From: Panonychus citri
Taxonomy: Eukaryota > Arthropoda > Arachnida > Trombidiformes > Tetranychidae
Assembly (NCBI RefSeq): GCF_014898815.1
Contig: NW_026515431.1
Coordinates: forward strand, 24,827 to 88,826
Reading direction: 5' to 3'
DNA length: 64,000 bases
Notes under the pieces: generated by a model
Databases searched by the model: none
Seen by the model: the letters and a program-made list of their open reading frames with translations, nothing else
What the model was told of the DNA's origin: nothing
Translations under genes and position numbers: made by a program
Shown: piece by piece, positions 13,492 through 26,635 of the stretch
Layout of the letters: every line of letters starts with the position of its first letter
How positions within the stretch are numbered: position 1 is the first letter of the stretch

Positions 13492-14905
13492 TCATTTTTC
13501 CAGCCAAGACTGAGGAGTCGCTTTAATACTGAACTGTCGAAGTGTAGAGTCCAATGTCGAAGCATTTCCAGAGGCATAAGCAGTAAAGGCATTGTGGAAT
13601 AGAATTAGTTGCTTGTGCATCACTTTCGCCTTATTTTCGTCCAAGAATTTAAGCTTAATGATAACATCTTGTCGTAGTCTTTCATATTTAGCTCGAGCAG
13701 CGATTAGATTCTCGGTGCTGGCTGCAGCCGCAGCTTGAGCTGGTAGCAAGTTTGCCACGCTATTACGTTCAGCATCATACTCTAATCTTGCTTGTTCAAA
13801 TTGTCTTATCGTAACTATGGTATCGTCAATGGTTTTATTGACTAAAGTTGATAAATTGGAGCAGAAAAATCGAAGAGCCAAAATCAATTTTTCACCATTT
13901 TTGGAAACCAAACGTAACATTTCAGCATTTTGTCGGAAATCAGCTGAAAGATTTAAACTGCTCGGTGAATTATTAACATCTTCTCCATTTCCATCACCAC
14001 CTCCAACTGAACTTCCACCGCCACTTACATTTGATGTAACACTCGATGACGATGAAGATATTTTAGTGTCTACTTTCGGCTCTTTTAATGAGAGATCACT
14101 AAGCGATTCATAAAGTAGAATCTGTTGTTGGACTAGAGATGAATACATCGATGACATATCTCGAGCGATCCTCAAGATGTGGGAATATTTTTTCTGGGTC
14201 TCTCTTAATTTATCAATTTCACTTTCTAATCCAGTATCAATTGTCCGTTGAACTTTTCCTAATTTCTCATTAACCAATTGTTTAGTACATTTAAATGTTG
14301 TTATCGACCATTCCTTGATTGCTTCTGAAAATGAGAAAAGGTAAAAATCAAACCATTAGAAACATTAAACTTTACTTAATTTAGGTGTTGCCACTTAAAT
14401 GGTATCTTATAGGAAGGTGTAAACAAAGAAACATTTCCAAGTGACAATCAATACAATTTATCAATATAGTGATATGAATAGAAGGGTTGAAATGAACACA
14501 ATTAATTGGATAGAAAATGGTTAATGTGTAAAATGAATGAAAATCCGGAGAAATATAATAAGAAACTATAAATGATTTTGTCAATAGGAAACTTGGGTTA
14601 TCCTTATTACCTATTGGTGTACTTTTGGGTGTTGATCCAAGTGGATAATTGGATGAAATTGATGGATTAGTTTCACTGTCAATGCCATTTTTAGTTGAAT
14701 AAGATGAGGTTGTTGAAGGTAAACCAGGAGGGCCAAAGGGCGAGGACACAGGTAATGTCGCTGGACGAGAGGAAATGTTATTATCTTTGCTGGTGACAAC
14801 AACATCGGTTGCATTGTTTGTCTCTTCAATTGAGATCTCGGTCATTTCGGGACTTGAAGGGATGGAATAGTGAAGTGGATTAACTGTACCAAAATTGGAT
14901 GACAT
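13492..14905 (-). CDS. Arfaptin (ADP-ribosylation factor interacting protein)
   Basis: Two coding exons on the minus strand: 14905-14611, encoding a Ser/Thr/Pro-rich N-terminus starting MSSNFG, and 14324-13492, encoding the AH/BAR domain. The intron 14610-14325 is GT-AG in matching phase and joins ...TPIE to AIKEWS. Family landmarks are KWS-like EWSITTFKCTKQ, the LRETQKKYSHIL helix, NGEKLILALRFF, RQFEQARLEYDA, KLKFLDENKAKVMHKQL and the C-terminal PQSWLEK, close to animal arfaptin-1/2. Arfaptins form crescent-shaped BAR dimers at trans-Golgi membranes and bind Arl1, Arf and Rac GTPases. A Gly/Ser insertion near residue 190 is unusual. A splice acceptor just upstream of the ATG (exon edge near 14921) suggests a 5' UTR intron. 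The frame is intact. Confidence 0.95.
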
Positions 14906-14921
14906 TTCCAACAATTTAAAT

Positions 14922-17115
14922 CTATTAGAAATAAAAGAAGATTATGAAAACAAAAAGAGACAAACAAATGACCAAATTAAAAGCGTCCAAATGTCAAAAT
15001 GGTTTGTTGTTATTTCTGCTTGAATCATAATCCACACACATGCTTGGTTGATTTTCCTTCATCATTTCAATGGATCGGTAGAAAGTGAGGGATCTTTAAA
15101 TTGTATCGAATTAAGAATTAAATTGTTGTCTTTTTCATTCATTTTTCGTAATTTTGTCCAATGTCCATTGAGCAATTTATTCGTGGCGTGATCAATATGA
15201 TTCCCGTCCATGGGGTGAGAAGACAATTGGAAATTTTGTCATTCGATCCAAATTCAAACGGTTCATTTGAAGTATTTTAATCAATTGGTGTTTTTTTTTA
15301 GGTTAATTTATTTACTCGAATTAATTTAATTTTAAGTTTATTATATTTGATTGATTTTCTTTAATCAGTGTCATATATATATGAATTAAGGTCCAAATAT
15401 GAAAAAAGTTACTCAAAAGTGAATAGAGATATTTAGTAAATTGTTATTGTAAGTAGTTACTACTGTTATTTGGTGATTAATTGTTACGAATCTCAATTAT
15501 CTCTGAAAAAATTGATATGATATTTAATTATCTTGATCAATTTAGTTACGTTCGTTTGAACCTGATTGATTAATGATCTTAACTTATGGAATTGTATGAA
15601 TGAAGATTCACTCATTTGTTGACTCGAATTTTCCTGAAAATTTTGGTCATTTCTTATTCTTATCGAGCGATTTTTTTGGCCTCAATCATCAAGCAATGGA
15701 AAATTGTGATTGTGATTAAATTTGTGGACAATCAATTGATTTCAATGAATTTAAATTAATCAATACGATTCCATCCATGGGGTAAAAATAATGAATCAGA
15801 ATTTTTTTCCCAGAGCATTGACTTAACTTTCTGAAAATTATCACCAATCAAGATCAGTTGATCAATAGACAATAACTGACAATTTCTTCAATGAACAAGA
15901 TAATTAAATCAATTCACCATTGTCTCAATTGTATCGTGATTGTTTCTAAATTGCTAATTAAATCAGTCTCCTTTTTCAATTCCAACCAACTTATCAAAAA
16001 GTAAATCAATCAAAATTGAATCACAATATATTCATTAATCAATTACCAACATAAAACACAACTAATCGAAAGAAATTAAAAACTACCAATACCAAACAAC
16101 AACAAAATTAACAAATCTAATTGTTCATAATTTACAACAATCATGTTAATCAATTAAAAGTAAAATTATCTTCAAGTAATTTGATCAACAAGAGAGAGAG
16201 AAACTCAACCAACGATAAGATTTGAAGTGTTAATTGACAAATTAATCGATGAAACATTAATTCAATTCGCTAATAATTACAATTCCAAACTAATTTAGTT
16301 AATTGATTATCAAACAAAAAAGTAATCAAATTGTTAAGGTAAACATTTCAAAGAAAACAACGAAACCAAATTTAAGCTCCGCCTTCCGATCAGCTGGTGA
16401 TCCTTTTGACTCAATGGTTCCTTTAAGTTTTCATTTGTGTCTCATTTTATCCTTATCATTAAAACCTTGAGGTTTCAATTAATTTTTATCTAATAATTGA
16501 TTAATACAACTAATTAGTAAATTGTATTCTTTGTGAATTAACTGTGATCCAGTAAAGATACAAAGAAAAAGAGAGAGAGAGAGAGAGAGAGTTTCCTTTT
16601 TGTTGTTGCTTCTTTTACCTGAAAGTGTGTTTGAGAGAGAGAGAGAGATGAATATTAGAAAACCTTTTATTGGGTTGGTTGATATTGGAAAAAGTAAACT
16701 GATCAATCAACTAGTAATTTAACACTAATTAAACTTTTAATCAATTTTGTTGGAAAATTTTGTTAATTCTGTTCTTACCTATTGTGTTTACTCTCTCTCT
16801 TTCTGGTGACCAAAAATATCATCTATTTAAACGTTTTCTCCCTCATTTTGGATCATCATTATCATCATATTTTCATCATCAAAACGTTATAGAAGCAATG
16901 AAAATCCTTCAACAATTTAGTATGTGTTCGGGTACTTAATTAGTTGATTATCTTGCTGGTTCCTTTTTCAGTGTTTATATTATTTTCAATTGTTTGCCAA
17001 TGGTTAAAAGATTAACCAACCATTCAATTTAAGTGTTTACTCATCTCCATATAATCACCACCGTTTTCATCATAATCTTGGATTAACCTTGATTATTTTA
17101 CCTGTTTTACTAATT
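14922..17115. other. Intergenic between divergent arfaptin and NRAMP genes
   Basis: This holds the presumed promoters of two divergently transcribed genes, the second copy of the 195-bp repeat, and GA runs at about 16572-16590 and 16633-16648. No further coding sequence is supported. Confidence 0.6.
15484..15680. repeat. Dispersed ~195-bp repeat, copy 2
   Basis: Matches 12566-12765 in direct orientation with scattered substitutions. It sits about 560 bp upstream of the arfaptin coding exons. Confidence 0.85.
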
Positions 17116-20100
17116 ATGGATGAATCTAAATCCAGTGTTAATCTTAATAAAGATGATTTAATCCACTATGGAGCAGTTAATCCTGTTTATGAAGGTGGAA
17201 ATAGCTCTTCAGATAAACAACATGTCAAAAATAGATCAAGTTCATTTCGAGAAGCCAATGATGAGGTGGATCGAACTGATTTAACCTTTCAACCTGATGA
17301 TAAGAAAAATTAGAAACTTATTTCAATGAATGTATTGAAATTCCTCCTCCAAATGATGTAAGTTTAATTTACATCTTCTTCAATAGATTGACAATTTTAT
17401 TAATTTGATTGTTACCTTTTTTGTTTTGCTTCTTGTTTAGTACAATTTTAGCTGGAGGCGATTATGGCAATTCACTGGTCCTGGTTTCCTTATGAGTATC
17501 GCTTATCTTGACCCTGGTAACATTGAATCTGATCTTCAGGCTGGTACAGTTGCTCAATATCATCTATTGTGGGTGTTAATGTGGTCCACTTTTTTGGGGC
17601 TTTTAATGCAACGATTAGCGGCTCGTCTTGGAACCGTAACTGGTTTACATCTTGCTGAACTTTGTTATCGTCGTTATCCTAAATTACCAAGGATCTTATT
17701 ATGGATTATGATTGAAATCGCCATCATTGGTTCGGATATGCAAGAGGTTATCGGAACTGCCATAGCGATAAACATTCTTACACAAGGTCGAATATCAGTT
17801 TTTGTCGGAGTATTAATAACGATCTGTGACACATTTACCTTTCTATTTCTGGATAAATATGGACTAAGGAAACTCGAAGCCTTCTTTGGTCTACTCATCA
17901 CCATCATGGCCTTTACTTTTGGTTATGAATTTTTCAGAGTAAAACCTGACCCTGTTAGCGTTGGTTCTGGACTTTTAATTCCTTGGTGCGCTAACTGTCA
18001 ATACGGAGCATTAATGCAAGCAGTCGGAATAATAGGTGCAATCATCATGCCTCACAATCTTTACCTTCACTCGGCTTTAGTCAAGGTAAACAACAACAAC
18101 AAGAGTGATTCCAACCAACAATTAATGCTAAATTGTTACAATCCATTTTCATGGAAAGATATTTTCTTTTATTGTCTCATGTTATTTTTTTTCCCGTTTC
18201 TTGTTTCATTGTTATAGTCTAGGAAAATTGATCGCTCCAATGCCGCCGAGGTGAAAGATGCCAATAGATACGTTTTCATTGAAGCCTTTATTGCGCTGGG
18301 AGTTTCTCTGCTAATAAACATTTCCGTCACATCGGTGTTTGCTCATGGATTGTACGGTGTCACCAATTCTCAAGTGGTGAGTTTGTGGTGTTTTGTTGCT
18401 CGGTGCAAACCCGAAAATACTTGAGGTTCAATGTACTCAAAGAAATAAGATTTTCTTTGATAGATTTCCACCATCTAATTGATTAGTTGATTCTATTAAC
18501 TTTTCCAGTTTCCTTGTTTACTTGTTGATTGTTTTGAGAATAATTTTTTTTTCGGTTCATTCTATCAGCTCTTTGATTCTTTAAATGGCTTGGACCTCAT
18601 CGATATCAAGAGATGATACTGATGATGATAATTATTCTTCTTCCTAATTCTTCCTAATTCTGTCTTTTTTCTTCTTCTTTACTTTTTCGATTGCGAATAA
18701 GATTAGTCGACATTTTCTTTTCTTTTTTCTCATTCACTTGGAATACATGAGAATACATCACTTGATGATTAACTATTTGTTTTTTTCTGTCTCAATTGTT
18801 GATGGAAAAGTAACAATTAACAACTATCGTCAAATGAGATAGCTTTATATTGTACAAATTAATTGTCAATCGATGATAATCACTGTCGATTGTTAATTTG
18901 ATCACCTGTAGTTATCATCGTTGTTTGTTTTTTTTTTCATATTCATCTTATAACAAATAATAGTTAATGATTAGTTACATCAATGAGTTTTTTTATCCTC
19001 TATTTACCTTATTATTTACTTTTAATTGTTAACAATTAAAACTTTTACCGTAAAAATTTTCAACGAAATTCAATCTAATCAAGTTTGAGATCTTGAGTTT
19101 TTTTGTTTTGCTGCTCATTTTTTTCTTGATTAATTGAAATCAAGGATCTACAATGAAGGCTACCATCTAATCAAGTTAATATTGGATTGTAACTTAATCA
19201 TGATAATTTCAATTATTGATTAATTGTCCCTGATTCATGAATATAACAATGAATCAGTTATCACTTTTTACAATTTGTTCACTTATAATAATTTCATTTG
19301 GGAACAATTAACTCTTGATTAACGTTTTATCAGCTTAGATTCATATTCACTTCTCTATTGTGTTTTTATATTGTTAATCGTTTGATTATTTTAATTGTAA
19401 TCAAACATTAAAGGCATTTAATTAGTTTGACGCAAAAAAAACTGAGATTTGTTTTGATATATTTGATAATTTACCAGGTAAAATTAAACTAATTCATCTT
19501 GTGTAATATGTTTAATCAGCTAAACTAAATCAAATCCGGGACAATTAAAATTGATTGTCTAGGGAGATTGATGTTAATTGTTTAAATATTGTCACGATTG
19601 TCTAGAAGGTCATGTAATAATAATTATGTTGAATGAACTAATTCCCGAAATGATTTACTAATTATCAGTTGGAACTCATAGTTTCATAGGAATACAACAG
19701 AAAAATATCAATTGAATTGTCTCAAAAATCATTTATTATTTATGATGAAATGGTTTCACTAATTAATGATTTATTAATTGGAGCAACATTGTCACCAAAT
19801 TAACAATCAAATCTTTACGTCAGTCTCAATTATGTGTCATGTTGATTTCTTGTAATATTTTTCAACACTAATTATTCAATTCTGGATACATGAAACCATA
19901 GCATGACTTAATCAACAACAATCAGCTAAATTAAATTGTCCTACGTTTGATTATTTCTGCTGCCGAGAGAGAGAGAGAGATAGAGGAAAAATAACAGTAA
20001 ATGACGAGGCAGAAAGCGATTATCATGTTAACATGCAATTCATCATGAAGTTAATCAATATCCATCAACCTTATTTCTCATCTGATTATTTGAAGAAAAC

Positions 20101-21497
20101 AAAATTCATAAAACTTTCAGTCGTAGTTATCGTTATATTATTACTCTTTCTTGAAATCATCAAGTCATATAATCATTAACACTCTAACGATTATCATCGA
20201 ATCTATGAAATTTCTCACCTCCAATTATATTAATTAGATGAAAAATTATTGAGGTTCTTTGAGGTTATAAACGAAATTATCGTGATAACAATTCTAACGT
20301 CATAATGAACCTAATTCTTATATCACTTTAATCAGCAATCGTTCAATTAGTTACAATTTAGGAATGAATTTAAATGGATCAATTAGCTCTAACAACTGTT
20401 ATGTGTATTTAATCACAATCAATTTATTTGTAATTTAGACTCAGTTTCAATTCACCATTTGTAGAGTTTACTTAATGTCTACTCTAACTCTTGATTGTAT
20501 GAATCTGTGGCCAAATGAATTTTGAACTTTCAGCGAATTTGAATACTCAATTGTCCTAAATATTGTTCGAACTGTTCAGTTGTATAATATTTTGTGATTC
20601 TTTGTTGTTATTTTACAGAATGCTCAATGCTCTGGAATCAATTATCCAATTCCTAACGGTACTTTCCCAAATAATGACGAACTCTGATGCTGATCTATTC
20701 AAAGCTGTAAGAATTTATATTAATTGGATTAATATTCCAACGGTTAATTACTCTTTTTAAATTGTTATTTATTTCAATTTCAGGGAATTTATCTTGGTTG
20801 TTACTTTGGTTTACCTGCTCTCTACATTTGGGCTGTCGGTATATTTGCTGCTGGTCAAAGTTCAACAATGACCGGAACATATTCTGGTCAATTTGCTATG
20901 GAAGGTTCTTGACCTTCATTGGGCTCGATGGAAACGAGTCCTTCTCACCCGAACCATTGCCATTTGTCCAACTCTTTTATCGCCTACTACCGACAACAAG
21001 ATTTAACGGAATGAATGACCTTTAAATACTCTAATGTCCTTACAATTACCTTTTGCCTTGTTACCAACACTCACCTTTACCTCATCTAAAAAAGTGATGG
21101 GTCAATTTAGAAACGATTTTACCAATATAATGATTGCATCGATACTTTCAATTGTCGTCATATCGATTAATATTTTTTCGTTGGCTCATTTGTTAAAGAC
21201 AATTTTCCCGTCATGGTGGGTCATCCTGTTAACGCTGATATTTGTCATCTTTACCTTATTTTCGTTGTTTATCTAGTAAGTTTAACAGAATTTACCATGA
21301 TTATCATCAATTCTAATCTATTTTTTAATTCTCTTCTTCAGGTTGGTTGTTTCTTAGTAGTAATTGGTTGCGATTGGTTAACAGTTCTACCGATTGTTGG
21401 TAAACACATGAGGGAAGAACATTCAATTGAACATGAACATTTAGCCGGTGAAAATTCACCTTCAGATCGAGGACAATCACCATCTCCATTAGCTTAA
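17116..21497 (+). CDS. Mvl: NRAMP/Malvolio-type divalent metal transporter (SLC11 family)
   Basis: Six exons: 17116-17357, 17441-18085, 18218-18376, 20619-20706, 20784-21280 and 21342-21497. SLC11 proteins import Fe2+/Mn2+ with protons across endolysosomal or plasma membranes. The signature TM1 metal-binding motif SIAYLDPGNIESD and the TM6 motif IIMPHNLYLHS are both present, as are GSDMQEVIGTA and the TM8 region GQSSTMTGTYSGQF. The reading frame breaks at about 17307, 20677, 20906-20911, 20977, 21008, 21022 and 21251. In most places adding one base to a homopolymer restores the known family sequence (for example MEG-FLDLHWARWK and LTGMND-LLNTLMSLQLPF), so the gene is probably intact in the organism. 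The third intron (18377-20618) is long and holds nothing recognisable. ATG 17116 precedes an acidic cytoplasmic N-terminus typical of the family. Confidence 0.95.
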
Positions 21498-22297
21498 TTA
21501 TCTTGACTAATTTATATAATATAAATACTAATTTGAAGTAATTAACTCTCTCTTTCTCTTTTCTTTCCAATACTAATACCTAATGGATGTAAAAACACAG
21601 AAAAACAATCAAATTGAGTCGAAGAGAATCAAATGATTACATCAACTGTAAACAGTATTTTTATAACCGAAAGAAACAAATAATCATCACTGAATTGATG
21701 TTTACAAAACTTTTTTATACTTAGAACTTTTTCCTCCTCGAAGACAATTCCAATCTACTGATTATAATTGCTTTTTCTACCTTTTTTGTTGTTGTTTGTT
21801 CCTCTTTAATTTGTATAAATCATTTCGTCCTCTTAATTGTATCAAGTTTACACTAATTGTCTTTATACTCATATTGGATTCTAATTTATCCCATTTGATG
21901 TGATTGAAAATCTATTAAAAGCTTATTAATTTTCAATTCAGTTGGTTTGTTTACTTTCCCGGACAATTTAGATCAACTTAATTACTTCATTCATACAAGA
22001 GATTAATAAAATCCAAGTATATCTAACATTTAATCATCGATTAAAATTATAATTTAAGGTTGACGATTTTGAGACAAAAATTTACAATTAGCTAATAATT
22101 TTGTCAAGTAAAACATTAATTGTAAATAGTTTCCAATCTTTGATTGACAGAACAATTAAATCGGCATCAATTCTTATTGAATTTGGTTTAGATAAATTAA
22201 ATCGTCCATTTGTTTGAAATGGTTACGATTAAGACTAGAATAGGTTAAAGCTTCTTAGGAGAGAAACAAAATGTTGATACATTGATACAATAATCTA
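21498..22297. other. 3' flank of NRAMP gene
   Basis: AT-rich DNA with a possible AATAAA-like poly(A) context near 22005. No coding signal is seen. Confidence 0.5.
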
Positions 22298-22600
22298 TTG
22301 AGACTAATCATGTTTCTATTTAGGTCCATTGTCCGTCTAATCTTTACTGGACCATCTATTTTGGTAAGCAATCCAATCCTCGTAGCTTTGGTTACGGTAA
22401 AGTCGAAGATGATACATCCATATTGGAACGAAGTAACTGAACAGAATAATAAAGTAAACAAACCAATTCGTTCAGCAACTGAGATCGGTGTTCGAGGAGG
22501 AGTAACAAGGAATTTGTTTCCAAGGATAAGAATAACCTCTTTTGAAGAATTTCCAAATTCTTTGGAGAAAACAATCGACGGATTGCGAAATTCATTTTAA
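22298..22600 (+). CDS. Unassigned 100-codon open frame
   Basis: An open frame starting MRLIMFLFRS with a basic C-terminal half. A plausible acceptor (TTTCTATTTAG) at about 22323 and a donor-like GTAAGC at about 22362 lie inside it, so it may not be one continuous exon. I do not recognise the protein, and it shows no relation to the small proteins further right. It could be chance. Confidence 0.2.
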   Translation: MRLIMFLFRSIVRLIFTGPSILVSNPILVALVTVKSKMIHPYWNEVTEQNNKVNKPIRSATEIGVRGGVTRNLFPRIRITSFEEFPNSLEKTIDGLRNSF

Positions 22601-23577
22601 ATTAATTAAAACAAACGTTTAAAACACAATTAAAATTAAGAATCAAATTTAATCAACAATAGAACAAAAAAAATCAACTTGAGATTGAGAAGGTCGAGAC
22701 TAGTTAGAATTCAGCAAAATAGAGGGAGACACAATCGGAAAATTCTTTTCGCAAAATATCGATACATCGATACATCGATTGTTCATCAATGAACCAGAAA
22801 AATTATCGATTAGTTTTTAACTCGTTGAGTTTTGGTTTTGATTATTAGTTAATTAGATTGTAATATTTACTTTAATTTTTAATTGAGTTTCAATGTACCT
22901 GGTTGATAAGGTTGACTCATTTAATGTCAATTGTTACAATGAATCAGTTGATTAACTTAATTGTCACACCAAAGGTAAAAGTTAAACTTTCTCAAAGTGC
23001 AAGTTAATTAACTTTCATGTTGACAATTTATTTTATCAATTTCAAGTACAAATTATAATAAATCAATAAAATTAATCAATTTTATTAGACTTTGATTATT
23101 ACTTACAATTAATGAGCAGGTTGGAAGTGCTTTAAATACTTGCAGTGGTAATCTACATTCTTGAATAAGATTTGTCAAAATTTTGGGTAAAGATTACGCT
23201 CAAGCTAAAAGGAGTCTATGAGAGGTAAAGGTATCAAAAAATTCAGCAAAAAATCCTACAAAACGGAAAAATAGTCAGAACAAAATCTGAACATCCGTTC
23301 ATGAGGAATTCTGAATCGAAGTTTTTTTATGTACGCAAGCGCAGTGAGTTTTTTAAGTGCGCGATTCAAAAAGAAAGAAACAGAAAGAAAGAAAGAGAAA
23401 GAGAAAGAGATTGAAAGAGAAAGAAAGAGCAAAAAGAAGAAAGATGAAAAGAATGAAAGAAAATGAAAGAGAAAGATTTGTGATAGCTTAATATCTCATC
23501 GTCTTTATCATCCCATTTATCACCAAGTTGTCTGTCTCTCTTTTTTTAATATTTATCTAATTTAACAGGAAAATATA
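22601..23577. other. Intergenic with purine-rich (GAAA)n patch
   Basis: AT-rich DNA with a GAAA/GAGAAA tract at about 23370-23475, leading into the first EGFR-derived fragment. No gene is seen. Confidence 0.5.
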
Positions 23578-24149
23578 ATGACAATATCAAGGAAGATACT
23601 TAATTGTCGTACATTATTTTCTGTGTATATTTTGTAATTATCTTTGTAACTACATTTGATTCCATTTTGAGTCAATCTCTTCTATCATTATCTTCTTCTT
23701 CTTCTTTTTCTTCTTCCTAATCGTCATCATCCTAATCTAATTCTCCTTATGATTCAACCTCAACATCTTCCATCAAAAAGGGTAAAATATTTATTGGTAC
23801 AAGTGGACGAATGTCAGTTCAAATCGTTAACACCATTACCAAAATTTAAGAAATCGGTATACCAATTGTACTTATGTCGATGGTAACCAGGAATTATCTT
23901 GGTTGGAAGATGAAAATTTCGATCTTAGCTTTTAAACGAAATACGAGAGGTGACAGGATACGTTTTGATCAGTCAAGTTCATGTTAAAAAGGTCTCACTT
24001 CCGAATTTACAAATCATTCGAGGACGAACTGATTTCAAATTAAATATTCGAGATGAAGAGTTTGCTTCATTGGTTACTCTTTGTAAGATGGAAAATCTTA
24101 TTCGTATTCGATTGGGAAGAAATTCTGTCTGAACCAAAAACGACAACCG
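23578..24149 (+). pseudogene. EGFR N-terminal exon fragment E1
   Basis: Starts with a signal-peptide-like ATG frame (MTISRKILNCRTLFSVYIL). Ser-rich coding and GKIFIGTSGRMSV follow, then TYVDGNQELSWLEDENFDL, EVTGYVLISQVHVKKVSLPN and LQIIRGRTDFKLNIRDEEF. These match the start of the first receptor L domain of insect-type EGF receptors. The frame is broken after DLSF (TTTT where five T would continue in frame). The middle of the domain is deleted, so KMENL runs almost directly into DWEEILSEPKTTT. It is too short and damaged to be a receptor. A near-identical copy is at 40492-41059. Confidence 0.75.
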
Positions 24150-24482
24150 TTTACTTTTTTTCATTCTTTCTCTTTCTCATCATCTTTATCATCTCATCTC
24201 ATCTCATCACCATCATTTGATAATTATTTAGATGGTAAAATAATAATATGATTACATTGCATTTACATGATACAATGGAAAGTGTTTAAGTAATTGTGTT
24301 TTCAGAAGCAAAATATAATCAATTATGAGTCTAATCAATGGTTTTAGGATGTGATGTGATTTTGGTTATTTGAAAATTATTAACAATCAGTTAAATTGTA
24401 CACAAATTTATGTACAAATTGAAAATTAGATGGATCAGGAATTGATTTTTTCTCTAAAGTTGGTTTGATCAATTTGGATGAA
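24150..24482. other. Flank shared with 41060-41252
   Basis: The first ~195 bp repeats at 41060-41252, so the E1 duplication extends past the coding fragment. The rest is AT-rich and featureless. Confidence 0.6.
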
Positions 24483-25504
24483 TTAAATTATCTGTGAACT
24501 TAAGGTTAAATCATTTGTACTTTTATCTTCGTCGATTAGTGTTGTTGATTCTTCTCTCATGCTTCCCGTTGTCACGAGAACTTGATTGTTACCACCAACC
24601 TTTTAATACTCGTCGCTATTAACAATTATCGGAATTTGAAGATTAGCAGCTATCAAACTTGGAATTGTAATTAGAGCCGATTCCGTTTGTTTAGATGCTG
24701 ATGTAAATGATGATGTTGCCAGAGAGTTTGAGGTTGTCAAGTGATTAATGGAGTGATTATATTGGATGTTGATGTTATTGATGAAGTTGATGGTGTCGAT
24801 GATGTTAATGATGATGTTAACATTGAACCGGTTGAAGATGAAGTTAGATTAATTGTCGTTAAATTGACACCTTATTTGGATTACGACAACCGCGACATTT
24901 ACATTGATTAAGCTTTACTTTCAACATAACATGGACATCGTTGACCACAACAGGCCAATTTACCAGGATTCGAGTGGCCAGGCCACATCGACATCCTCTA
25001 CGAACCTTACGATTTACCGATGGTGTTTGATTACTATTGTTATTGGTTAGAGTTGTACTGGTGTTATTATTATTATTGTTACTGTTGTTGTTGGTCACTG
25101 AATTGTTGGATAATGTTCCGGTTAATATTTTATTTAATTGTGTTGAATCTGCTTTGATTATGTTACGATTTAAAGTAAAGCTTGAGCTGAACCCGCTTTA
25201 AGTATGATACCTGTTTTCGTGTTATCCCCGTTAATGGCCTCACTAAGGGTTATCGATGAAGTAAATTACCGACAATATTAATACCATTTCAATACTGGTG
25301 ATACTGCTGATTCGATTACCATTAGTATTTAAATTGTTGTAACTTTTAACATTATTCAGTTTTAACATTGATACTATTTCTGGTCTCTCCATCGGCAAGG
25401 GAATATGAATGATGGGAAGATGATGATGATGATGAATTAAGATTAATTTGTAAATGATTTGAAACGTTTCCATGATGATTATTGGTGCCATTGTTGTTGA
25501 TGTT

Positions 25505-25537
<33 letters not shown>

Positions 25538-26052
25538 GGTTTGTTGTTGTCCAGGATGTTGAGCATTATAATTGTGATGATTGCTGTTGTTGTTGGTTGG
25601 TGTTGTTATTGTTATGACCATTTGTTTGACGATTGAAGCTCGTAATGGCGGCGGCTCTGAAAAGTGTATTTATCATGGAAATTGGATCCTTCGTCAAGTA
25701 ATTGTCTAAATGTGGTTGGACCATTAAAATTGTTTGTAACGATGAGTATGAGGCGATTTGTTTCGCATACTAGATAACCCCAATTATCAACAATCGATGA
25801 GGATAAAATAAATGAAGCCAATTGTTTATAACATTGTAAAAGAAGTTGAATATTTTCGATAAACTTTGAATGATCTTTACACCAAGAACAGGAAGGTTTA
25901 AGTCTCATTTTACCTCCAACACAAGATTTACAGACATGATGTTGACAGGATGAGACTGTTGATGACATGGGAACATAAAGTAAATTACCACAGACACAAC
26001 AGGTTAACGATTGTTGCAAGTAGGACATCAAACGATTAATATTGATAACCAT
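24483..26052 (-). pseudogene. msl-2: MSL2-like RING/CXC protein, copy A (module 1)
   Basis: Starts at 26052 (MVININRLMSYLQQ) and ends at a TAA at 24483-24485. The N-terminal RING carries CCVCGNLLYVP, CQHHVCKSC and KPSCSWCKD. A long Asn/Ser-rich linker follows, then a C-terminal CXC domain (RRGCRCGLAT ... CKCRGCRNPNK). This RING plus CXC order is that of MSL2, the ubiquitin ligase and DNA-binding subunit of the male-specific-lethal dosage-compensation complex. Compared with the other copies there is a 6-nt deletion after ENIQL and several frameshifts, including inside the CXC domain, so as written it cannot make full-length protein. Sequence error may account for some of the breaks. Confidence 0.85.
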
Positions 26053-26063
26053 TCAGTTTCTGT

Positions 26064-26215
26064 TTGATTATTTTAAATGTTCTTAAGAGTGTAAAAGATA
26101 TTCTTGCTGGAGATTTTGGTATCTTTGACAATTATAACCTTTGTCACATAAGTACAATCGATTGGGAAGAAATTCTGTCTGAACCAAAACAACAACTGTT
26201 TACAATTTTTTGCCT
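26064..26215 (+). pseudogene. EGFR L-domain fragment F1
   Basis: Encodes VLKSVKDILAGDFGIFDNY then NLCHISTIDWEEILSEPK, the end of EGFR receptor L domain 1 (compare the family motif NLC..TI.W). It begins 12 bp from the MSL2 start codon on the opposite strand and runs out into a CT-rich tract. Confidence 0.7.
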
Positions 26216-26635
26216 CTCTCTCTCTCGCATCGTCTTCATCATCTCATCTCATCACCATCATTACTTTTCTTTCTTTATTTTTCCTCTTCCTTTCTCTTTT
26301 TTCTCTTCAACAGCAAAATCTTCTATTCTTCTTTATGCTTTGCTTTTCTTTAGTATCCATCACCTTTCGGTAACGTTTTTTGGTCTTTTGCTAAAAGCTC
26401 ATTTTACTCTTCTCATTTCTATTGGTCTTGGTTTCTCAATGTGATGTTTAGCCTACTTTTTGCTTCTTCTTCAAACTGTGTTCACTTGACGGTTGTGATA
26501 CTTATATCTACTGCTCCATATTGAATGGTAACTTTTCCTTAGTGCTTTGTGCCCTTGACTGTTGTGCCTTCATTTGCTTCCATTTTTGATAGCTTAATAT
26601 CTCATCGTCTATCTCATCAAGTCATCATCATCATT
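26216..26635. other. Pyrimidine-rich spacer of module 1
   Basis: CT-rich and CAT-repeat DNA shared with about 34241-34670 of module 3. No exon is recognised. Confidence 0.5.

Noticed and set aside
17300..17320. Premature stop in NRAMP exon 1 as a programmed frameshift
   Set aside because: Many similar breaks occur through the same gene and other genes, mostly of the homopolymer-deletion type. Sequence error explains them more simply.
23950..24132. EGFR-like open frames as expressed truncated receptors or decoys
   Set aside because: Each copy has the same frame break, and most also carry internal deletions of the L domain. No cysteine-rich, membrane or kinase region follows.
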